Source of the DNA: Candidatus Steffania adelgidicola
GTDB taxonomy: Bacteria; Pseudomonadota; Gammaproteobacteria; Enterobacterales; Enterobacteriaceae
Length of the DNA: 64,000 bases
Assembly: GCF_020541225.1 (NCBI RefSeq)
Contig: NZ_CP045889.1
Coordinates: 186,001 to 250,000 of the forward strand
Reading direction: 5' to 3'
Shown: one piece after another, positions 52,631 to 63,482 of the stretch
Position numbering within the stretch: the first letter of the stretch is position 1
Layout: each line of letters begins with the position of its first letter
Program-made: the position numbers and the translations under genes
The notes under the pieces: generated by a model
Databases searched by the model: none
The model's input: the letters and a program-made list of their open reading frames with translations, nothing else
What the model was told of the DNA's origin: nothing

Positions 52631-53581
52631 ATGTCGAAACCTCAGAAGTTTTCACTTTCCCTTTTGCATCCGCGCTATTGGCTTACTTGGTTCGGTTTAG
52701 GAATCCTCTGCCTTCTAGTACAATTACCGTATCGACTGCTGTTGAGGTTGGGTGCTTTTCTTGGTTATATGTCTAAGCCGTTTCTAAAACGGCGATTAAG
52801 CATTGCCCGTCGAAATCTTGAATTGTGCTTTCCTGATATGGATAGAGTATCTCTAGAAGAAACGCTTAAAAATAATTTCACTTCACTGGGCATTGGATTG
52901 ATGGAAACAGGAATGGCCTGGTTTTGGTCTGATGCTCGCGTAAAGCGTTGGTTCAATGTTTCTGGTCTGCAGCATCTTCATGCGGCTAGATACCATGGGC
53001 GGGGTGTTATGATTATCGGTATCCATTTTATGTCACTAGAACTTGGTGGCCGTGCAATGGGGTTATGCCAGCCTATGATGGCAATGTATCGTCCTCACAA
53101 TAATAAGGTAATGGAACTCATCCAAACTTGGGGGCGTATGCGTTCAAACAAAGCCATGCTTGATAGAAAAGATATGCGCGGTATGGTAAATGCTTTAAAG
53201 CAAGGAGAAACGGTATGGTTTGCGCCAGATCAAGATTATGGCCCGCGTGGTAGCATTTTTGCGCCGTTTTTCGCTGTTCCCCAGGCAGCTACTACCCGCG
53301 CCATTTATACCTTCGTTCGTCTGGCACAGCCAAATTTAATGCCAGTGGTGCTAATTCGTAAGCAAAATGGTCTCGGTTATCAGCTATTAATTCAACCGCA
53401 TCTTAGCGACTATCCGCAAAATGATGAGATGATAGCTACTTGTTATATAAATCGGATTGTGGAGCGAGAGATACTACGAGCACCAGCTCAATATCTTTGG
53501 TTGCATCGCCGGTTTAAAACTCGCCCGAGAGGGGAACTCTCACTATATAATGAAAGACTTAACTCAAAGTATATTATATAA
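52631..53581 (+). CDS. lpxL: Lipid A lauroyltransferase (LpxL/HtrB family)
   Basis: Transfers a secondary acyl chain (laurate in E. coli) to Kdo2-lipid IVA. 316 residues (E. coli LpxL 306). One N-terminal membrane helix (about 20-40) after the shared start LLHPRYWLTWFGLG, then the catalytic HX4E motif (HFMSLE, His near 131), YRPHNNKVME, LDRKDMRGMVNALK, APDQDYGP and YLWLHRRFKTRP. The frame is open from a TTG at 52550, but the ATG at 52631 (MSKPQKF) corresponds to E. coli. The paralogue LpxP is similar and cannot be excluded, but the fit to LpxL is better. No lpxM is seen in the window. Confidence 0.92.
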   Translation: MSKPQKFSLSLLHPRYWLTWFGLGILCLLVQLPYRLLLRLGAFLGYMSKPFLKRRLSIARRNLELCFPDMDRVSLEETLKNNFTSLGIGLMETGMAWFWSDARVKRWFNVSGLQHLHAARYHGRGVMIIGIHFMSLELGGRAMGLCQPMMAMYRPHNNKVMELIQTWGRMRSNKAMLDRKDMRGMVNALKQGETVWFAPDQDYGPRGSIFAPFFAVPQAATTRAIYTFVRLAQPNLMPVVLIRKQNGLGYQLLIQPHLSDYPQNDEMIATCYINRIVEREILRAPAQYLWLHRRFKTRPRGELSLYNERLNSKYII

Positions 53582-54850
53582 TGCAATCATGAGGTTATAT
53601 ATAAAATAAGTATATAGATTCATATATTAACGACTAGTGTTCTAGTCAGAAAATGATTGATATACCAATTACAAGTTGTGAAGAAGGTACATGAACCAGT
53701 TACTCTTAACCCTGGATAAACGGCATGGGGTCTCTAAATTAATAGTTATGTAAATAATGAAAGGTAATCAGGTTAAATAATTTATGATTGTTTTAATAAT
53801 GAATTAACCGTTTTTTCCTATAGGTATCTAAATCAGATACTTAAGACAATCAGATAGTGATATAACTTCTTGCAACCTGGAAAAGACCTCTGTAAACATA
53901 GAGAACAACCTCTACTCGTTTAGGCATTATCTTTATTACTATTCAATAGTAAAGTAATGATAGATTTTGTAAAACATTCATATATAGAATAAAATTCATT
54001 CTGAATGTAGTATCCTCTAGCATGGAGGAAAGGCATTTTGTATCCTAAAAATATATGATTTTAAAATGAAAATACATAGGAGATGAAAATAAAAACGATC
54101 AATGTTAAGGTTTAAATGAAATAGCTAAATAGAAAGATATTAGTTTTTGACTAAATATTAATAAAATTCATTCTATTGAATTTTTTTTAAAAATGCTTAT
54201 ATGTAGACAATTAGATTGATTTGAAGTTTTTTTGTGAGTGAATTTCTTTTTTAGAAAATATTAAATAGTTTTTTTAAATTATTTTAGTATTTCCGATATT
54301 TGTTTAAAAAAATCTAGATGTTATTTGAGATTTTGTATCAACGAGGATCTGATATATATGGGTTGTAATTGTGGTGTTAATTTAATGCAATTTCATTGAA
54401 TATATAGAAAGGTTTAATAAGGAATGTCTTCGTGTTTTTTAGACGTCTCTACTCATAGTTTACCGTAATGATACGGGAGAGAAGTAATGATATATCTTTG
54501 GCATTGACTGGTAAGCAAGTTATCGGGAAAGACCCATCAATAATGATATGTTGATGGGTCTTATTTTATTTTCGGTAGCAGATGGCTATACAAGAAATAT
54601 CCTTAATGTGAAAAAGACATAATCTTATGAAAAATTGTTTTAAAAAACAACGATGAAATCATTAATATTGACATGGTTTTTCTGATAAATTTCTAATAAC
54701 TCATGCCAATACTGTACTGGGTACAGATAAAAAGTAAAAATGTCTTTTATAAGTATATATAGGAATAAGAAAATTATCGATATCCTTAATAAGGATAAAT
54801 AATTTATATACAAACATAGATATCAAAACTATTTTAGGGAAACCTTGATC
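53582..54850. other. 1.3-kb AT-rich spacer
   Basis: Between lpxL and the tRNA cluster. No coding frame. The strong terminator at 54529-54575 is the only conspicuous element; just upstream (54450-54528) the sequence is less AT-rich than the surroundings. Confidence 0.5.
54529..54575 (+). terminator. Strong orphan terminator, possibly of a small RNA
   Basis: AAGACCCATCAA and TTGATGGGTCTT form a perfect 12-bp stem with a 10-base loop, followed by ATTTTATTTT. On the + strand nothing coding lies upstream for 950 bases. Either the gene is gone, or a non-coding RNA ends here. Confidence 0.65.
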
Positions 54851-54925
54851 TGGCTGGGGTACCAGGGTTCGAACCTGGGAATGCCGGAATCAGAATCCGG
54901 TGCCTTACCTCTTGGCTATACCCCA
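54851..54925 (-). tRNA. tRNA-Gln (anticodon CTG)
   Basis: 75 bases with encoded CCA. The minus strand begins TGGGGTATAGCC. Anticodon stem CCGGA/TCCGG with loop TTCTGAT gives CTG. Close to E. coli glnV/glnX. Last gene of a four-tRNA cluster equivalent to the E. coli metT operon. Confidence 0.96.
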
Positions 54926-54942
54926 TTTTCTACTAGATCTTT

Positions 54943-55017
54943 TGGCTGGGGTACCAGGATTCGAACCTGGGTATGGCGGGATCAAAACCCGCTGCCTTAC
55001 CACTTGGCTATACCCCA
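54943..55017 (-). tRNA. tRNA-Gln (anticodon TTG)
   Basis: 75 bases with encoded CCA, 17 bases from the neighbouring tRNA-Gln(CTG), to which it is very similar. Anticodon stem GCGGG/CCCGC with loop TTTTGAT gives TTG, matching E. coli glnU/glnW. Confidence 0.96.
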
Positions 55018-55040
55018 ATCGCTATTGACTGAAATGATAT

Positions 55041-55122
55041 TGCGGGAGGCGAGACTTGAACTCGCATACCTTTCGGCGCCAGAACCTAAATCTGGTGCGT
55101 CTACCAATTTCGCCACTCCCGC
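55041..55122 (-). tRNA. leuW: tRNA-Leu (anticodon TAG)
   Basis: 82 bases without CCA (ATA follows the discriminator A). Acceptor GCGGGAG/CTCCCGC, long variable arm, anticodon stem CCAGA/TCTGG with loop TTTAGGT giving TAG. Nearly identical to E. coli leuW. Confidence 0.96.
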
Positions 55123-55128
55123 AAAATA

Positions 55129-55205
55129 TGGTAGCTACGACAGGATTTGAACCTGTGACCCCAGCATTATGAGTGCTGTGCTCTAACCAGCTGAGCTACG
55201 TAGCC
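55129..55205 (-). tRNA. metT: tRNA-Met, elongator (anticodon CAT)
   Basis: 77 bases with encoded CCA. Anticodon stem CAGCA/TGCTG with loop CTCATAA gives CAT. The body matches elongator E. coli metT (GGCTACGTAGCTCAG start), not the initiator. The first acceptor pair is G-U. First gene of the cluster metT-leuW-Gln(TTG)-Gln(CTG); metU and the duplicate Gln genes of E. coli are missing. Confidence 0.95.
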
Positions 55206-55272
55206 AAGTTTTTACTATACTGGTTTGTCTTTTTGAGACAACAACGCACTCAATGCCAGTATTGCGGAGCGG

Positions 55273-55301
55273 ATTATACGAAGTTTAAGCACTTCAGTCA
55301 A
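55273..55301 (-). promoter_or_regulatory. Strong sigma-70 promoter of the metT tRNA operon
   Basis: The minus strand reads TTGACT, 17 bases, TATAAT, then the GC-rich discriminator CCGCTCCGC. This is a near-consensus promoter with the discriminator type seen at stringently controlled stable-RNA promoters, 67 bases upstream of tRNA-Met. Confidence 0.85.
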
Positions 55302-56613
55302 CATTTTTGTCTTAAGTCATGTTAAAGTAGCGGGTTTTCTAGCTGATTTTTGTGTTTGCTTTTAGGGGAAAGAATCTCTTTATATTTTCTTAGAACTTGT
55401 CTATAAGAAATAGATGAAGGTAAATTGTTATGAGATACATTTTTCTAACCAGTTATTAATTTTTATTAATAATAGATCAGTATTGAAGGTAATTTATAAT
55501 CCTAGATTCACTTTAAGTAGATATACTCGCTAAGTAAAGTTGGCTTTCACTCATGCTATAAAAATCAAAAAAAATATTTTTATCATATTGAACATCTCTT
55601 GCTTTCTTAATGTTCTATGAATTTAGAAAATATATCTATCGAAACAATACTGTTAGGCATTTATATTGTTCAATTATAGCAAAATATGCGCTAATTTAAC
55701 TAAATTATCCAGAAGGTTAGCTATCTAGCGTGAGTATTAGAGAATAATTTATTCCTTCTTTATTGTATAAAGGAGCTTATGATCATAGTAAGGTGTTTTT
55801 TGAATATTACACATGTTGTTTTTTCAGGTAGCGTATCATTTTTACCTACTGCTACTGGAGATATATCAAATATATCAATTTTATTTACAGTATTATTTAT
55901 TTGAGTAAGGATGGAGATCCTTACGATTGATGATAAAAAATCATGTTAATTCAGTGATAAGTGATCAAGTCTATTGAGTAGAGTATTGTCTTATGTATTC
56001 GATAAATATGAATACAATATGGAATACATGAATATTAATAAACTCAAAAAATATTCATTCTTAATTAATAGAGATAGATTTTTAATCTGTGGTAGTTTTA
56101 GCACGAGAGAAAGATATGTTCTAAATGTATTTACGTTGGCATTACAACGCGATCTAATCGTAGATATAAATTTTTATATATGAATCGAGAGAGTTAATGG
56201 GTTTTGATTTATGTGCACGATCACAATACTTAGACTAAAATCAATGTATGATGCAATTTTTCTTATTTTCATCAAAGATCGCTCATAGCGATTTCTCATA
56301 TACTGATAGAGAGTTATAGTAAAATTTATAGAATTATCTTATCTCTAACGTAGATAACTAAAATTAGTAAACGAAGCAATTTCTTTTTTATTATGTTTTA
56401 GTTATTTTTTTATTAATACTAAAAGTCCACTTTACCATAAAAATTTATCATCTGTTTAACTTCAAGTGAAGAAAATTATCGCAAAAATCGGAAGGATGTA
56501 AAATCCTGTAATAGGTCGCTAACGATTATGGGTGATCATTTCCGCCACATCTCCTCTTATGTTATTCTCTCCAGTATCATTGCTTTCGCAAGCATGCCTT
56601 CCTTGGAGAAATT
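55302..56613. other. 1.3-kb spacer upstream of ycaR
   Basis: In E. coli msbA, lpxK and ycaQ precede ycaR. I looked for LpxK and MsbA pieces on the + strand and found none. A 69-codon frame at 55974-56183 has no recognisable similarity. The last about 100 bases before ycaR are less AT-rich and may include the end of a lost gene or the promoter. Confidence 0.5.
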
Positions 56614-56787
56614 ATGGATCATCGCCTATTGGAAATAGTCGCTTGTCTAGTGTGTAAGGGCAAACTTTATTGCAACATAGAACGACAGGAACTAATTTGT
56701 AAATCGGATACGCTGGCTTATTTTTTGCCTGATGGTATCCCTTTCCGCCTAAAGAGTGAAGCGTGCTATTACTTTGGACGAAATTAA
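56614..56787 (+). CDS. ycaR: YcaR, small Trm112/UPF0434-like protein
   Basis: 57 residues (E. coli 60). [19 protein letters not shown] matches the E. coli start closely, followed by [23 protein letters not shown]. The Cys pair CLVC (CPVC in E. coli) keeps both cysteines. The C-terminus (YYFGRN) has diverged. TTGGAGA provides a ribosome binding site. It ends 3 bases before the kdsB start, the standard ycaR-kdsB pairing. Function is unknown; the family is a short zinc-ribbon-like fold. Confidence 0.93.
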   Translation: MDHRLLEIVACLVCKGKLYCNIERQELICKSDTLAYFLPDGIPFRLKSEACYYFGRN

Positions 56788-56790
56788 TTC

Positions 56791-57552
56791 ATGAGCTTTA
56801 TTACCATCATTCCTGTTCGTTTTGCTTCCCGTCGTCTGCCCGGGAAGCCGTTAGTTGATATTAACGGAAAACCCATGCTGATACACGTTATCGAACGTGC
56901 AGAGGCCTCCGGTGCCGATCGGGTTATTGTGGCTACTGATCATCCGGGCGTGGTTGAAGCCGTTCAGAAATCTGGTGGTGAAGTTTATCTCACTCGCTTT
57001 GATCATCAGTCTGGCACTGAACGTTTGCATGAGGTTATCGATCGTTACGGTTTTTCTGACGATCAGATTATTGTTAATGTGCAAGGTGATGAGCCGTTTA
57101 TTCCACCGCAAATAATTCGACAGGTGGCAGAGAATTTATTGAGTGCGGATGCTGGTATGACAACTCTCGCAGTGCCAATCACTAAACCAGAAGAAGCCTT
57201 CAATCCTAATATAGTTAAAGTAGTACTCGATATGCACGGTTACGCGTTATATTTTTCTCGTGCGACTATTCCCTGGGATCGCGAAGAGTTTGCCCATAGT
57301 CGTACGCATTTTTTTCATACTCTTCTGCGGCATATTGGGATTTATGCCTATCGTGTTAGCTTTATTCGTCGCTATGTTAGCTGGTCGGCCAGTCCTCTAG
57401 AGAAGGTAGAGATGCTTGAACAGCTTCGCGTTTTATGGTATGGTGAAAAGATTCACGTTGCATTAGCAAGCGTAGCGCCCGGTATGAGTGTAGACACACC
57501 GGAAGAGTTAGCACAGGTCCGTCTTAATCAGAAGATGAACTGTTCCTATTAA
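56791..57552 (+). CDS. kdsB: CMP-Kdo synthetase
   Basis: Activates Kdo with CTP to CMP-Kdo, the donor for the LPS inner core. 253 residues (E. coli 248). Nucleotidyltransferase start [51 protein letters not shown] and [12 protein letters not shown] are conserved. It starts 3 bases after ycaR and is presumably co-transcribed. Together with hldD, waaF, waaC and lpxL in this window it shows that heptose-Kdo-lipid A synthesis is kept. Confidence 0.96.
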   Translation: MSFITIIPVRFASRRLPGKPLVDINGKPMLIHVIERAEASGADRVIVATDHPGVVEAVQKSGGEVYLTRFDHQSGTERLHEVIDRYGFSDDQIIVNVQGDEPFIPPQIIRQVAENLLSADAGMTTLAVPITKPEEAFNPNIVKVVLDMHGYALYFSRATIPWDREEFAHSRTHFFHTLLRHIGIYAYRVSFIRRYVSWSASPLEKVEMLEQLRVLWYGEKIHVALASVAPGMSVDTPEELAQVRLNQKMNCSY

Positions 57553-57689
57553 TTAAGTTCTACTAGAATACATTTCTACTTTAAAAATATTTTTATATAG
57601 ATTTTTACTTTTTAATGTTTTCATAAAGTGAAATAATTTTTATTATCTGTTCGATCCACGATTATTATATACACATATCTTATTTAGTG

Positions 57690-57713
57690 TAGCACCTTAC
57701 AAGAAGGGTGCTA
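57690..57713 (+). terminator. Hairpin after kdsB
   Basis: TAGCACC/GGTGCTA stem, extendable by TT/AA with one bulged G, 137 bases after the kdsB stop. GC content is above background. No T tract follows, so its role as terminator is uncertain. Confidence 0.4.
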
Positions 57714-58908
57714 GATCTTATCCATTCAATAGATAGCGATATCATCGCTATAATTCATAAAATTTATTTTTCAACATAAAAATTATTTCATTAAGGCCGG
57801 ATATATAGAAATGGTATTTATTTCTTTCGTTATCTTTAATAGAGGTATGTAAAAAGTAAAAAACAGATCTTTATTACAACATATATCTTCTATTCCAAGA
57901 CTACATAGATAGTCAAGGTGAAGTTAATCAACTTCCATAATAATTATTTATTTTGGCAAAGTATTACGAGTAATCTATATGATTTGTCTGTAGTGATAAA
58001 GACATTATGGTATTGAGAATTACAGCAGTATGTCTAGAGATGTATAATTTTTTATTGAGGAAGCGGCGATGGTTTTTTATCAACAAGAAAAATTTATTTT
58101 GATGATAGTTGAGTGAATATATATAATATAGCGTATTTATTATAATCTTCTTGAGATTACATGAGTTTTTATATGAATGTTCAATAGATGAACTTACGTA
58201 AAAGTTATTGCGCGTTAAAAAAGTGATGACATTATTTAATGTATACTCATAGAGTATTTTCCATGGAATTTAAATAGCTTTTTGAAAAACTGTGTTTGAC
58301 GAGATATAACTTGAACAAGTGAATGGGTGTCTATTCCCCTTAATATAAAAAGTACGAAGATAAAAGATAATAGTTCTTACATTGTTTGTATCGAGCAGCG
58401 TTTATAATTCTAAATAAATTACGAGATTTTTTATAACTAAAAATGCTTTGATACAGGATAACAGGGATGAGATTGCTTGTTTAAAACTAAAATCCTGGTA
58501 TTGTTTCTTTTATCACTGAGCTTTAAATAAAAGAGAAAATATAATAATTTCATTGGTAAATAGACGTGAAGAAGTAATACGCTAAAGTCATTATTTCCAC
58601 TTGATAACATATATACGAATATATCGTCGCCTAAAATAAGGATTACCTTTAGTCACTCTTCAATGGTAAAATACATTTTTTATAAAAACATTCTACAATA
58701 TTTTATCAAAAGTTATATTATGTAATTTTAATTACAGGTTGACATTTACAGAATGTTCTAAATTTCTTAATTAAGAATTATTGTTATTTAACTGATATCA
58801 GGAAGCTATTAAGCCAAGACTAAAACGTATCTTAAACAACAACCATATATTTTATCAGTATATTCATACTACTAGGAAAATAGTCTTCCCTACTATGTAC
58901 CGTCTGAA

Positions 58909-58930
58909 AATTTTTCACCAGTGAAAAATT
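58909..58930. repeat. 22-base inverted repeat
   Basis: AATTTTTCAC-CA-GTGAAAAATT, perfect 10-bp arms with a 2-base spacer. No gene nearby. Operator-like or chance in AT-rich sequence. Confidence 0.3.
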
Positions 58931-59484
58931 ACTATATGGATTAATGCTTATCAGTCGTGACTAACTCAATATATCTAGAAAATTATGTACATCTATTACA
59001 TAAAGTTAAGATGTTAGACGAAGAATTTCCCACTAGTTTCCTGGAAAGCGTATGTATCGCTAGTAATATCATGGTTTGACTAAGTTGAGCATTAACTTCT
59101 GAGTTAACTATTTGATTTAGTTACGCCGATGTGGTTTTCAGTGATGATCACTATTATATCTAATAGTTAGATATGCTCTAAAAAAGAAAATATTTTTAAA
59201 AGGTTTGAGATAGGAATGTATATTTAAATTATCTGGCTCTATTTATTAGTTATATTTTGTTTCTTCCATAATTATTTTAGTATAAATACTATTGTTAGTA
59301 GGCGTTGATATTTTATCGTGTAGTGATAAATTTGAAATGCAGAAAATATTATTCTATATTAGAATACCATTATTTTTTATTTTTGTAGTGGATACCAAGT
59401 TCATTATTTTTTGCTTTTTTCTCTAAGTATGAAAATTAATTTTTATCTTGTAGTGATATAATAAAAGACGTTTCTTTAGACGTA

Positions 59485-59526
59485 TACTATCTAATGATAT
59501 CGATTGGATCATATCATTAGATAGTA
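59485..59526. repeat. Perfect 16-bp inverted repeat in the gene desert
   Basis: TACTATCTAATGATAT and its exact reverse complement flank a 10-base spacer. Neither side has a T tract. The nearest genes end or start more than 1.3 kb away. Long for a chance perfect stem. Confidence 0.5.
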
Positions 59527-60755
59527 GAATGTTTAAATGCTCCTGGTTGCAGGTTGAACGGGTTTTTATCAATTCAATATGAAGCATTCTTTTAGAATGT
59601 TGGTAATGATAATGAAATTATTTAAGTATAAGTCAAGTTTCGTTTTTAGGTACAGCAGGAAATGATCGACCAGACTATATCCAGTTCCTGTGAAATTAGT
59701 TATCTATGTATCTTTTTCTTTTTCGTATGTTAAAATAAGGAGGTTTGTTGACTTCTCAATATTTACTGCTACTTCATTCAAATCTTGAAAAGTATTATAA
59801 TAAATCTCGGTTTTAATTTTTTAGAAATAAATAAACCACTATAGAATGATATGATGTATTGTACTAGCAAATTAGGTTGCTTAAACCATGTTGTAAAAAA
59901 TTTCTACTACGTCTCTCGATAGAGAGAAACGCAAACATGTCACATAGAAAAATCATAAAGGTTTTTTAGAAAATAAAGTTTCGATTGTCAATTATGGGGG
60001 ATAAAGTTCTACTCGTTAAAACCTTGTGTTATGAAATTCATAAATAGTCAGTGTAGTGATTGCATAAATATTCAATAATTGGGATGTACGTGTTTATTAA
60101 AGTGCTGCTCTAATCGTTAGAGCAATTGTGGCTTACCATTAAGATATATAGTCATATAGAATAACAAATAGGCAAAGGTTTATTCAAATTATCTGGAATA
60201 AAATATTCATCAAATAAAGAGTATTGAACTTTAAGTGGTGACAGGTTAATAAGTTAAATCTATTAAAAGATATTGGAAATATAAAATATAGTAGCGATAT
60301 CTTATCAAGATAGTTATGCCTCTATTTGTGAAGAGAAGATTGTTGTATAAAACAATTCATATTTACTTACAGCAATTAAATAAGATTTAGTAAATATTTA
60401 ATATAAAACAAGAATATCTAAATAGAATAAAAGGTTTTCGATGCGATATTAAATCTAATTAATATGATTCTAGACAATGTTAATGGTGTTAACGTATAGC
60501 GTCGCTAATATTAATGATTTGTAATAGAGAACAATATGTTTTTAAGCTGCTTAAGAATCCAATATAAATACTGCTTGTATACTTAATAAAACTTAAAGTT
60601 TATTTAATTATAACTAAAAACCGTATCAGGATGGTAAATAATACCAATTATTAAAGCAGAAATAAAACCTGACACTCTATGGTAACTAAACGCTATAGTA
60701 ATCGTCAGAAAAAACATATCTAATTAAGTTTTAACGGGGTAAAATAAACAAGTAT

Positions 60756-60788
60756 AAAAATAGATATCAGTATGCGATATCTATTTTT
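60756..60788 (-). terminator. Terminator of alaS
   Basis: AAAAATAGATATC and GATATCTATTTTT form a perfect 13-bp stem with a 7-base loop, 46 bases after the alaS stop on the minus strand; the T-rich arm supplies the uridine tract. AT-rich but well placed. Confidence 0.7.
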
Positions 60789-60833
60789 AGTGTCAATGGT
60801 ATTATCAAAACAAAATTGTTTTTTAATGATAAT

Positions 60834-63482
60834 TTATTTTGATATGTTTAACTCTGTTAAGAGTTTTTCGGAAAGTATCGAATCCATACTGGCTAACGCC
60901 ATTGGTAACACTGTGATATCCCCTCCTCCAGCTTGTGCTAGATCAGAGCGTCCCCCACCCTTTCCCCCGATTTTCTCCGCGAGATAACCAATGATCTCAT
61001 CTGCTTTAACCTGATGTATTAAATTTCTTGTCACGCTAACAATTAGGTTAACCTTATCTTCTGAAACTGAGCTAAGAATAATAATCGACGATTTAAATTG
61101 ATTTTTTAAAATATCAACAGTAGTGCGCAATATTTTAGGGTCAACATTATGTAGTTTTTTAATGATCAGCTTGACCCCGTTTATCTCACGAACGTGGTGG
61201 CTGAGCGCAGCGCTTTCCTGTGTAGCTTGCCCGATTTTTAATGTTTGAATTTCTTTTTCCAATTGACGAGAATGTTCCTGTAGTGCTCGCACCTTCTTTA
61301 AGAGTGTTTTGCTATCCGCTTTAACTAATTTAGAAAGGTACGATATTAAACAACTATCCTGATGAAGTGAGGTCAGCGCAACTTCGCCAGTTATAGCTTC
61401 AATACGCCGGACTCCGGCAGCGATGCCAGATTCCGAAATGATGCGGAATAAACCAATATCCCCAGTACGGTTGGCATGGGTACCTGCGCATAGTTCGATA
61501 GAGAAATCGCCTATGCTGAGCACTCTTACCTTCTCGTTGTATTTCTCGCCAAAGAGAGCTATAGCACCTTTATCCTTGGCGTCTTTCAGTGTCATAATGT
61601 GAGTGTAGATCACCAGGTTGTGTCGAATCTCTTTATTCACAAACTTCTCTACTTGATGAATTTTCTCCGGTGTAATGGATCCAGGATGGGAAAAATCAAA
61701 ACGTAGATATTGGTCGTTAACCAACGACCCCTTTTGTAGGATATGCATACCAAGTTCTTGCCTTAACGTCGTATGTAACAAATGAGTTGCTGAGTGGTTT
61801 AGGCAAATACGTTCACGTCGCTCGCGATTTACTTTGCTGTTTATTTGTTGGCCTATTTTTAGCTCACCGTGCTTTAGTTGACCTAAGTGACCAAATGATT
61901 GACCGTATTTTTGCGTATCGGTCACCTGAAATATTCCGGAGTTCGATTGCAATTCGCCCTGATCACCTACCTGTCCGCCCGATTCGGCATAAAATGGCGT
62001 TTGATTAAGTATAACCACTGTTTCTTCACCCTCTCGGATGAGTTCTACTTGTTGTCCATGGTGGAATAGAGCGGTTACTTTTCCTTGATATTCAAGGTTT
62101 TCATACCCTAAGAAAGAGGTCGTTTCTTTTATGCGTAGCTTGTTTTTATAGTCAGTACTAAAATCGTTGGATGTGCGAGCGCGTTTTCGTTGCCATTCCA
62201 TGGCGTGTTTAAAAGCTGTTTCGTCGACGTTAATGTTGTGTTCTCGACAAATTTCCGTAGTTAAGTCTAGTGGAAAACCATAAGTATCGTGCAGTCTGAA
62301 AGCCGTTTCTCCATCAAGAGTATTGCCTGTTAGTCGAGTGAGTTTGTCGTCTAGCAGAGTGAGCCCTCTTATCAGCGTGCGGGAAAACTGCTCTTCTTCA
62401 TCGCGAAGCACTTTTTCTACCATTCTCTCTTTTTGTTTTAGTTGACTCTGGGCGTTATCCATCACATCGATAAGCGGTGCAACTAGTTTATACAAAAAAG
62501 CATGGTTGTCGTTGAGCATATTTCCATGGCGAATCGCGCGTCGTATGATGCGGCGTAGAACATACCCTCTCCCTTCGTTGGAAGGGATGACGCCGTCACT
62601 AATTAGGAAAACAGAGGCGCGAATATGATCAGCGATTACGCGCAGTGATTTATTCTCGAGATTTCTATTTCCTATTACTCGGGATATGGCGGAAATTATT
62701 TTTTTGAATAGGTCGATATCGTAGTTCGAATGGACATGTTGCAAGACTGCTGCAATACGCTCTAGTCCCATTCCGGTATCTACGGATGGATTCGGCAATG
62801 GCAGTAAAGTGCCGTCAGTCTGGCGGTTAAATTGCATGAAAACTAGATTCCAAATCTCAATGTAGCGATCGCCTTCTTCCAGGCTTCCCGGAGGACCACC
62901 GGCGATATGATCGCCGTGATCGTAAAAGATTTCCGAGCAGGGACCGCAGGGGCCGGTATCTCCCATGTTCCAGAAATTATCGGAAGCATAAGCTTTACCT
63001 TGATTATCACCAATTCGGATAATGCGTTCAGTTGGTATCCCAACCTCGTTGGCCCAGATGTTGTAAGCTTCATGGTCTGTGGAGTATACTGTCACCCAGA
63101 GTTTCTCTTTAGGCACATTAAACCATGCTTGATGGGTTAATAATTCCCAAGCAAATAAAATGGTGTCATGTTTAAAATAGTCACCGAAGCTAAAATTCCC
63201 TAGCATTTCAAAAAATGTATGGTGACGAACCGTATAGCCAACATTTTCTAAATCATTATGCTTGCCGCCAGCCCGTACGCAGCGTTGTGAGGTAGTTACG
63301 CGTCTGTAAGAACTGTTATCTAGGCCAAGAAATACATCTTTGAACTGGTTCATTCCCGCGTTGGTAAATAGCAATGTTGAATCGTTATCGGGCAGTAGTG
63401 AACTACTCTCTACCACTTGATGCCCTTTGCTATGGAAAAAATCGAGAAACGCCTGACGGATTGCAGCAGTACTCTTACTCAT
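60834..63482 (-). CDS. alaS: Alanyl-tRNA synthetase
   Basis: Charges tRNA-Ala; class II enzyme with editing. 882 residues (E. coli 876), full length. Aminoacylation core (1 to about 450) with [46 protein letters not shown] and [11 protein letters not shown]. The editing domain has the zinc set HSATH (near 566-570) and CAGTH (near 667-671). The C-terminal C-Ala domain ends with [24 protein letters not shown] precedes the ATG. In E. coli recX lies upstream and csrA downstream; neither is recognisable here. Confidence 0.97.
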   Translation of the reverse strand: MSKSTAAIRQAFLDFFHSKGHQVVESSSLLPDNDSTLLFTNAGMNQFKDVFLGLDNSSYRRVTTSQRCVRAGGKHNDLENVGYTVRHHTFFEMLGNFSFGDYFKHDTILFAWELLTHQAWFNVPKEKLWVTVYSTDHEAYNIWANEVGIPTERIIRIGDNQGKAYASDNFWNMGDTGPCGPCSEIFYDHGDHIAGGPPGSLEEGDRYIEIWNLVFMQFNRQTDGTLLPLPNPSVDTGMGLERIAAVLQHVHSNYDIDLFKKIISAISRVIGNRNLENKSLRVIADHIRASVFLISDGVIPSNEGRGYVLRRIIRRAIRHGNMLNDNHAFLYKLVAPLIDVMDNAQSQLKQKERMVEKVLRDEEEQFSRTLIRGLTLLDDKLTRLTGNTLDGETAFRLHDTYGFPLDLTTEICREHNINVDETAFKHAMEWQRKRARTSNDFSTDYKNKLRIKETTSFLGYENLEYQGKVTALFHHGQQVELIREGEETVVILNQTPFYAESGGQVGDQGELQSNSGIFQVTDTQKYGQSFGHLGQLKHGELKIGQQINSKVNRERRERICLNHSATHLLHTTLRQELGMHILQKGSLVNDQYLRFDFSHPGSITPEKIHQVEKFVNKEIRHNLVIYTHIMTLKDAKDKGAIALFGEKYNEKVRVLSIGDFSIELCAGTHANRTGDIGLFRIISESGIAAGVRRIEAITGEVALTSLHQDSCLISYLSKLVKADSKTLLKKVRALQEHSRQLEKEIQTLKIGQATQESAALSHHVREINGVKLIIKKLHNVDPKILRTTVDILKNQFKSSIIILSSVSEDKVNLIVSVTRNLIHQVKADEIIGYLAEKIGGKGGGRSDLAQAGGGDITVLPMALASMDSILSEKLLTELNISK

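Larger units (their letters stand above)
57553..60755. other. 3.2-kb gene desert with hairpins
   Basis: The longest empty stretch of the window, between kdsB and the alaS terminator. No frame resembles a protein. Three inverted repeats stand out: 57690-57713, 58909-58930 and 59485-59526. In E. coli csrA follows alaS and ycbJ follows kdsB; neither is recognisable. Confidence 0.5.

Noticed and set aside
54845..55150. 101-codon frame across the tRNA cluster
   Set aside because: Antisense of four tRNA genes; same artefact.
55974..56183. 69-codon frame upstream of ycaR
   Set aside because: No family resemblance; lpxK or ycaQ would be expected here and it matches neither.
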